DNA of 64,000 bases from Kiloniella litopenaei (GTDB taxonomy: Bacteria; Pseudomonadota; Alphaproteobacteria; Kiloniellales; Kiloniellaceae). The translations under genes were made by a program, and so were the position numbers. The notes under the pieces are model-generated. The model saw only the letters and a list, made by a program, of their open reading frames with translations. It was not told the DNA's origin and ran no database searches. Shown piece by piece: positions 58,685-64,000 of the stretch. Numbering within the stretch: the first letter of the stretch is position 1; the number at the start of each line of letters is the position of its first letter. The DNA is taken from positions 310,001 through 374,000 of the forward strand of contig NZ_LANI01000002.1 of the NCBI RefSeq assembly GCF_000982415.1. The letters run 5' to 3'.

Positions 58685-61600
58685 ATGCGCATCGCACGTC
58701 GCTTTACGGAAACCGGGAAAGACGTCTACGACGCAATTGAATTTCGCTACACAACCAGTGAAATCAAAAATCCGGATGGCTCTATAGTCTTCCAGGCCAA
58801 GGACATTGAAGTTCCGGCCAGTTGGAGCCAGGTGGCTTGTGATATCATTGCCCAGAAATACTTCCGCAAACGCGGTATCCCCCAGAAACTAAAAAGAATA
58901 GAAGAAAACTCTGTCCCGTCATGGTTGTGGCGTTCAGAGGCTGATCATGATGCAATGTCTGATATCCCCGAAGACGAACGCATCATTGGCGAAACATCGG
59001 CCAAGCAGGTTTTTGATCGTCTGGCAGGCACCTGGACCTACTGGGGCTGGAAAGGCGGCTATTTCGATAGTGAAGAAGACGCCCGCACCTATTTTGATGA
59101 AATGCGCTATATGCTAACCAATCAAATGACGGCGCCGAACTCTCCACAGTGGTTCAACACCGGTCTGCATTGGGCCTATGGTATTGATGGTCCCGGACAG
59201 GGTCACCACTATGTCGATTACAAAACCGGCAAGCTGACCAAATCAAAATCTTCCTACGAGCATCCACAGCCACATGCCTGTTTCATCCAGTCTGTTGATG
59301 ATGATCTCGTGAACGAAAACGGCATCATGGACCTGTGGGTTCGCGAAGCACGCCTGTTTAAATACGGCTCCGGTACAGGCACGAACTTCTCTCGTGTTCG
59401 TGGTGCAGCAGAACCCCTTTCTGGTGGCGGGAAATCTTCCGGCCTGATGAGCTTCCTTAAAATCGGCGACCGAGCAGCCGGCGCAATTAAATCCGGCGGA
59501 ACAACCCGTCGTGCAGCCAAGATGGTCACGGTTGATCTGGACCACCCGGATATCGAGGAATACATCAACTGGAAAGTTGTTGAAGAACAAAAGGTTGCCG
59601 CACTGGTTGCCGGGTCAAAAATTTGCCAAACACACCTGACAAAAATCATGGCAGCGTGCAATACAGATCAACTCTCTGGCAAAGACCGGGTTGATCCGCG
59701 CAAGAACACCACACTGAAAGCAGCGATCAAAACCGCCCGCAGTCACGAAGTTCCCATGAGCTACGTACAGCGTGTCCTTCAGTTCGCGGAACAGGGTTTC
59801 ACAAACATTGAATTTGAAACCTACAATACAGACTGGGATTCAGATGCCTATCTGACAGTATCCGGCCAGAATTCCAACAACTCTGTGCGTGTTGCCAACG
59901 GTTTCTTCCAGACACTTGAAGAAGACGGCGACTGGGATTTGATTCGCCGTTCAGACGGAAAGGTCCATAAAACAGTCAAGGCCCGTGATCTCTGGGATCA
60001 GATTTCGCATGCGGCCTGGGCCTGTGCTGATCCCGGCATCCAGTATGACACCACGATTAACGAGTGGCATACCTGCCCCAAATCTGGGCGCATTAACGGC
60101 TCCAACCCATGTTCTGAATACATGTTCCTGGATGATACAGCCTGTAACCTGGCGTCCATGAACCTGATGACCTTCCTGCGCGAAGACGGCAGCTTTGATA
60201 TCGACGCTTATATTCACACAACGCGTCTATGGACTATTGCCCTTGAAATCTCTGTGCTTATGGCGCAGTTCCCGTCCAAGGCAATCGCCCAGTACTCTTA
60301 CGAGTTCCGTACGCTGGGTCTCGGCTTTGCGAACATCGGCGGTATGTTGATGTCCACGGGCGTTTCCTACGATTCCGACGAAGGTCGCGCCATCTGTGCG
60401 ACACTCAGTGCGATCATGACCGGTACAGCCTATGCCACATCGGCTGAAATGGCGGGCGAGCTCGGCGCGTTCAAACGCTATGACCTCAACAAAAAAGACA
60501 TGCTGCGCGTGATGCGTAACCACCGTCGTGCGGCCTATGGCGAAGAAGCTGGTTATGAAGAGCTCGAAGTTCTGCCCGTGCCAATCGTCGCCAAAGACTG
60601 CCCGGATCAGAACATGGTCGAAGCCGCGAAAGCCGCTTGGGATCAGGCCTTGGAACTTGGAGAAAAGCACGGCTACCGTAATGCGCAGACCACAGTGATT
60701 GCCCCGACAGGGACAATCGGCCTTGTGATGGATTGTGACACCACAGGTATCGAGCCTGACTTCGCCCTTGTGAAGTTCAAAAAACTTGCGGGTGGTGGCT
60801 ATTTCAAAATCATCAACCGCACAGTTCCCGGTGCTCTGAAGAACCTGGGCTACAGCGAAGACCAGATTAACGACATCATCAAGTTTGCTGTTGGTCACGG
60901 TACATTGAAAGATGCACCGGGCGTCAATCACGAAACCCTGAAAGTCAAAGGCTTTACCGACGAAGCAATCGAAGCGGTCGAAGCTGGTCTTGGCAGTGCC
61001 TTTGACATCAAGTTCATTTTCAACAAATGGACTCTTGGGGACGACCTTTGCAAAAATGTATTGGGCTTCAAGGATGAACAGCTTAACGACATGAACTTTG
61101 ACATGCTTGTTGAGCTTGGCTTCAGCCGCAAAGACATTGATGCTGCAAACATCTATTGCACAGGCTCCATGACTCTCGAAGGGGCGCCGCACCTGAAAGA
61201 CGAGCACCTTCCGATCTTTGATTGTGCAAACCCTTGCGGTAAAACCGGCAAGCGTTTCCTTTCTGCGGAAAGTCACATCCGTATGATGGCGGCATCTCAG
61301 CCGTTTATTTCCGGTGCGATTTCCAAAACAATCAACATGCCGGCAAATGCCGTTATTGACGATTGTAAAGACGCTTACATGCTGTCATGGAAACTTGGCC
61401 TGAAAGCCAATGCCCTGTACCGCGACGGATCCAAACTGTCACAACCTCTTTCTTCCGGTGTTCTTCTGGAACTCGACGAAGACGAGCAAGAGGCAATGGA
61501 AGAAGCATCCGCGTCAAAACGTGTCGAGATTGTTGCCGAGCGCATCATCGAACGCGTTATCGAGAAGACGGTTACCGAGCGTAAAAAGCTTCCTTCACGC

Positions 61601-62341
61601 CGTAAGGGCTATACACAAAAAGCCATCGTAGGCGGTCACAAGGTTTATCTGCGTACAGGTGAGTACGAAGATGGTGCCCTGGGTGAAATCTTTGTCGATA
61701 TGCACAAAGAAGGCGCGGCCTTCCGCAGCTTGATGAACAACTTCGCCATCGCGATTTCCATCGGCCTGCAATACGGTGTTCCGTTGGAAGAGTATGTCGA
61801 GGCCTATACCTTCACCCGTTTTGAGCCATCAGGCATGGTCGAAGGCAACGACGTTATCAAGATGGCAACATCCATTCTTGATTACCTCTTCCGTGAGTTG
61901 GCCGTTTCCTATCTTGGCCGTAATGACCTCGCCCATGTGGAACCCGCGGATATCACACCGGACACCCTGGGCAAAGGCGACGGTGAGAGCACCCCGCCAA
62001 AACCGGAAGATGCCGTTGCTGAAACCGTACGCCGTGTTGCCTCCACCGGGTATGTTCGTAACAAGCTGGTTGTTGTGAACGGTGGTCGCCCAACCGAAGA
62101 ACTTGTGGCTTCTGCGGCAACAGCCGAAGCAACTCAGGAAGTTGCGGCCCCAATGCCGACAGAAACGGTGGTTGAGACAACCACAACAAAAGCAACTAAT
62201 CCACGCATGGAAAAAGTTCGCGAAGCCCGTATGAAAGGCTACGAAGGCGATTCATGCCCCGAGTGTGGAAACTTTACCCTTGTCCGTAACGGTACCTGCC
62301 TGAAATGCGATACCTGCGGCGGAACAACTGGTTGCTCCTAA
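58685..62341 (+). CDS. nrdJ: Vitamin B12-dependent (class II) ribonucleotide reductase
   Basis: A 1218-residue enzyme that makes deoxyribonucleotides using adenosylcobalamin instead of an iron radical cofactor, so it works with or without oxygen. The start (Ala-Arg-Arg-Phe-Thr) is typical. The long catalytic barrel contains Asn-Pro-Cys476-Ser-Glu-Tyr-Met-Phe-Leu-Asp-Asp-Thr-Ala-Cys-Asn-Leu and the Ala-Pro-Thr-Gly-Thr-Ile-Gly loop near residue 676. The C-terminal 30 residues form a Cys-rich redox/zinc tail (Cys-Pro-Glu-Cys, Cys-Leu-Lys-Cys, Cys-Gly-Gly-Thr-Thr-Gly-Cys). ATG at 58685 follows AGGGGA. Length and layout match alphaproteobacterial NrdJ. The gene ends in a strong terminator and is monocistronic. 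Confidence 0.97.
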   Translation: MRIARRFTETGKDVYDAIEFRYTTSEIKNPDGSIVFQAKDIEVPASWSQVACDIIAQKYFRKRGIPQKLKRIEENSVPSWLWRSEADHDAMSDIPEDERIIGETSAKQVFDRLAGTWTYWGWKGGYFDSEEDARTYFDEMRYMLTNQMTAPNSPQWFNTGLHWAYGIDGPGQGHHYVDYKTGKLTKSKSSYEHPQPHACFIQSVDDDLVNENGIMDLWVREARLFKYGSGTGTNFSRVRGAAEPLSGGGKSSGLMSFLKIGDRAAGAIKSGGTTRRAAKMVTVDLDHPDIEEYINWKVVEEQKVAALVAGSKICQTHLTKIMAACNTDQLSGKDRVDPRKNTTLKAAIKTARSHEVPMSYVQRVLQFAEQGFTNIEFETYNTDWDSDAYLTVSGQNSNNSVRVANGFFQTLEEDGDWDLIRRSDGKVHKTVKARDLWDQISHAAWACADPGIQYDTTINEWHTCPKSGRINGSNPCSEYMFLDDTACNLASMNLMTFLREDGSFDIDAYIHTTRLWTIALEISVLMAQFPSKAIAQYSYEFRTLGLGFANIGGMLMSTGVSYDSDEGRAICATLSAIMTGTAYATSAEMAGELGAFKRYDLNKKDMLRVMRNHRRAAYGEEAGYEELEVLPVPIVAKDCPDQNMVEAAKAAWDQALELGEKHGYRNAQTTVIAPTGTIGLVMDCDTTGIEPDFALVKFKKLAGGGYFKIINRTVPGALKNLGYSEDQINDIIKFAVGHGTLKDAPGVNHETLKVKGFTDEAIEAVEAGLGSAFDIKFIFNKWTLGDDLCKNVLGFKDEQLNDMNFDMLVELGFSRKDIDAANIYCTGSMTLEGAPHLKDEHLPIFDCANPCGKTGKRFLSAESHIRMMAASQPFISGAISKTINMPANAVIDDCKDAYMLSWKLGLKANALYRDGSKLSQPLSSGVLLELDEDEQEAMEEASASKRVEIVAERIIERVIEKTVTERKKLPSRRKGYTQKAIVGGHKVYLRTGEYEDGALGEIFVDMHKEGAAFRSLMNNFAIAISIGLQYGVPLEEYVEAYTFTRFEPSGMVEGNDVIKMATSILDYLFRELAVSYLGRNDLAHVEPADITPDTLGKGDGESTPPKPEDAVAETVRRVASTGYVRNKLVVVNGGRPTEELVASAATAEATQEVAAPMPTETVVETTTTKATNPRMEKVREARMKGYEGDSCPECGNFTLVRNGTCLKCDTCGGTTGCS

Positions 62342-62452
62342 GAGAGCATTTTTTCAGTCATCGTGGTGAAACACCGTGAGGGATGACTGATAGAGCAGCG
62401 GTGAGCGCGACAGGATCCAGATCTCTCTTGTCGCTTCCCGCTTCTTCGCAGC

Positions 62453-62480
62453 AAAAAGGGTGGCCTCGGCCACCCTTTTT
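62453..62480. terminator. Terminator after nrdJ
   Basis: A 13-bp stem AAAAAGGGTGGCC / GGCCACCCTTTTT with a 2-nt loop in the drawn form. It is bidirectional and serves the convergent hsdR gene. Confidence 0.9.
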
Positions 62481-62509
62481 GTATATTCACAAGCTTAATA
62501 ATACAGGTA

Positions 62510-64000
62510 TTATCTCTTATATTTCTTGAAATTCTCTGCTTGCTCAAAAATCTCTTTATAAACTTCATCCCGATCAATTGGCGGGTAATCATGATTCGCG
62601 AGTAAAATCACAAGATCCACTTTCAATTCAGCTTTAATATCGTCCCGTTTGTACCAATCCGTATATCTGGACTTATCATCCACGACTTTCTTCACCTCTT
62701 TAGACAAGGTAATAAGTTTATCATTGGGATATTCAAAATCATATTTAATCGCGAGTGCCATCAAAATATCGTAGAAGGCTTTCTCTTCGAAATCGATACC
62801 CATTTCCGTGAAAGAGTCTTTTTCCTCCATGAGCTCCCAATACAGATCAATAATCTCATCTGTGAATTCTTCAAGCACTTCGCTGCGCAAAACATCAGCT
62901 TCATCGCGTTCGTTGTATTTCTCGACCAATGACTGAAACTTTTTGCTGAAATCAATACCCTTGGCCTTATTAACTTTCTTGAATTCATCAATGGCTTTCG
63001 CCAAGAGCTTTTGCAGTAGTTTGATTTTCGTGTTGGGCAACTTGATCTTTTCGATCTTGGCGAGATATTCGTCAGAGAAAATATCAATCTCGCTTTCTGC
63101 GTCATTCCCAAGCTTGAAGATTTCTTCCACGCCATCGCTTCGCAAAGCTTCCGCGATCATTTCCCTGACCCGTGCATTCATTTGTGCTGCATCAGGGGCA
63201 TCCCCCTTGGTCAATTTGAAGACAATGGATCGAACAGCCATATAGAAATGAATGTGATCACGTTCTTCTTCGCTCAGCCGATCACTGCCGACACAAATGT
63301 CATAAGCCGCTTTCAGGCGTTTCACCATATTCATGAAACGGATTTCAATCTTCTTGGTGACTTGAACAAACTCAGCGGCCAAGTTAAGGCAATGTAGTTG
63401 CTCGACTGGCGACCCTTTGAAATACGGCGTTGAGTCAAATTTGTGGAACAGTTTTGCAAGCAAATCCAAATGATCTTTAACAACAATCAAGGATTGAGCC
63501 ACGTCCTCCATGTTGCCTTGATCCGCCTTTGAATATTGCGCCATCGCCATATTCATCTGTTTCTTGATACCTATATAATCGACAACAAGCCCCTTATCCT
63601 TGCCTTCAAACTTGCGATTGACCCGCGAAATGGTCTGTATAAGATTATGCTTTTGAATGGGTTTATCGATATAGATTGTATCCAGGAATGGCACATCAAA
63701 ACCGGTCAGCCACATATCGACGACAATAGCGATTTTGAAATTCGACTTGGCGTTTTTGAATTGGGTATCCAGCGTCTTGCGATATTCCTTTGTCCCAAGT
63801 GCATCATACAATTCTTTAGGATCGTCTTTCCCGCGAGTCATGACCATCTTGACCCGCTCCATAGGCAAGATTTCTTTCTTTTCCTTGTCGGTCAGCTCAG
63901 CGCCATCTTCGGCAACTTTCACTTCCGCCCATTCAGGGCGTAGCGCGATCAGCTCCTTGTAAAAATCATAGGCAATTTCCCGTTTGCTACTTACAAACAT
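62510..64000 (-). CDS. hsdR: Type I restriction enzyme R subunit, C-terminal part (truncated by window edge)
   Basis: The last 496 codons of a gene that continues beyond base 64000; the Met at the edge is internal. The SF2 helicase lobe 2 is visible: Met-Trp-Leu-Thr-Gly-Phe-Asp-Val-Pro near residue 98, then Gln-Thr-Ile-Ser-Arg-Val-Asn-Arg (motif VI, arginine finger). A long helical C-terminal region follows, the part that docks on the methylase complex. HsdR translocates DNA with ATP and cuts it when the site is unmethylated. The nuclease and helicase lobe 1 would lie off-window, as would hsdM and hsdS. Codon use is similar to the host core, with somewhat more AT. Confidence 0.9.
   Translation of the reverse strand: MFVSSKREIAYDFYKELIALRPEWAEVKVAEDGAELTDKEKKEILPMERVKMVMTRGKDDPKELYDALGTKEYRKTLDTQFKNAKSNFKIAIVVDMWLTGFDVPFLDTIYIDKPIQKHNLIQTISRVNRKFEGKDKGLVVDYIGIKKQMNMAMAQYSKADQGNMEDVAQSLIVVKDHLDLLAKLFHKFDSTPYFKGSPVEQLHCLNLAAEFVQVTKKIEIRFMNMVKRLKAAYDICVGSDRLSEEERDHIHFYMAVRSIVFKLTKGDAPDAAQMNARVREMIAEALRSDGVEEIFKLGNDAESEIDIFSDEYLAKIEKIKLPNTKIKLLQKLLAKAIDEFKKVNKAKGIDFSKKFQSLVEKYNERDEADVLRSEVLEEFTDEIIDLYWELMEEKDSFTEMGIDFEEKAFYDILMALAIKYDFEYPNDKLITLSKEVKKVVDDKSRYTDWYKRDDIKAELKVDLVILLANHDYPPIDRDEVYKEIFEQAENFKKYKR

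Noticed and set aside
60227-61276. 349-codon open frame antisense to nrdJ
   Set aside because: It lies entirely within the conserved reductase gene; its composition mirrors the coding strand, with no independent signals.

Overview
The window is a chromosomal segment of an alphaproteobacterium, most likely a marine Rhodospirillales-type lineage of moderate GC (just under 50 % by eye, not computed). The reasons are gene content and synteny. They include the run dsbA - aroQ - accB - accC - aat - DUF2155, an NDUFA12-type complex I subunit, an MlaD protein, amiC - PBP1A - prfB divergent from rne, an RNase E with a large insertion in its S1 domain, a cysE - iscR - cysteine desulfurase - iscS group, a TAXI-type TRAP transporter, and a class II (B12) ribonucleotide reductase. 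Most of the window is core genome. No transposase, integrase, phage gene, CRISPR array, rRNA or tRNA was found.

Layout. 0-3.9 kb: an ICMT-like membrane methyltransferase, a PAP2-like membrane protein without its active site, a CPA1 antiporter, TenA and an Isc-type ferredoxin. 4.3-7.5 kb: TAXI TRAP receptor plus fused permease, with a strong intercistronic hairpin. 7.6-11.5 kb: iscS, a second cysteine desulfurase, iscR and cysE on the minus strand, forming a sulfur / Fe-S module. 11.7-18.5 kb: alpha/beta hydrolase, anmK, tyrS, and a large AsmA-like envelope protein. 18.6-26.2 kb: glnE, bcp and a DUF455 ferritin-like gene, interrupted by two or three lineage-specific secreted or hypothetical genes. 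26.5-34 kb: two MATE exporters, a PAS histidine kinase, and a CPA1 antiporter with a cyclic-nucleotide-binding domain. 34-36.6 kb: an AT-rich HEAT-like gene, a LysR regulator and a divergent DUF1127 gene. 36.8-45.4 kb: amiC - PBP1A - prfB (minus strand, with the classical prfB +1 frameshift) divergent from rne, whose roughly 400-nt leader is highly structured. 45.5-48.2 kb: an aminotransferase cotranscribed with a gamma-glutamyltransferase-like lipoprotein that lacks the catalytic Thr. 48.3-56.8 kb: M48 protease, dsbA, aroQ-accBC-aat, the DUF2155 / mlaD / NDUFA12 group and a degenerate Ldh_2-like protein. 57-64 kb: EamA transporter, nrdJ, and the 3' part of a type I restriction hsdR gene that runs off the right edge.

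Functional themes are cell-wall building and recycling (anmK, PBP1A, amiC), Fe-S and cysteine supply (cysE, iscR, two desulfurases, ferredoxin), RNA and translation control (rne, prfB, tyrS, aat), fatty-acid initiation (accBC) and envelope integrity (AsmA-like, MlaD, M48, DsbA).

Four observations stand out. First, tandem duplications of 14-19 bp recur in intergenic space, often at or across stop codons. Second, rne has a long multi-hairpin leader. Third, three proteins have an enzyme fold but have lost the signature catalytic residues (PAP2-like, GGT-like, Ldh_2-like). Fourth, iscS and fdx are separated by a TRAP transporter, where many relatives carry iscU-iscA-hscBA. No single locus was recognised as a clear-cut new system. 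Function calls rest on reading translated sequences by eye, without database searches.
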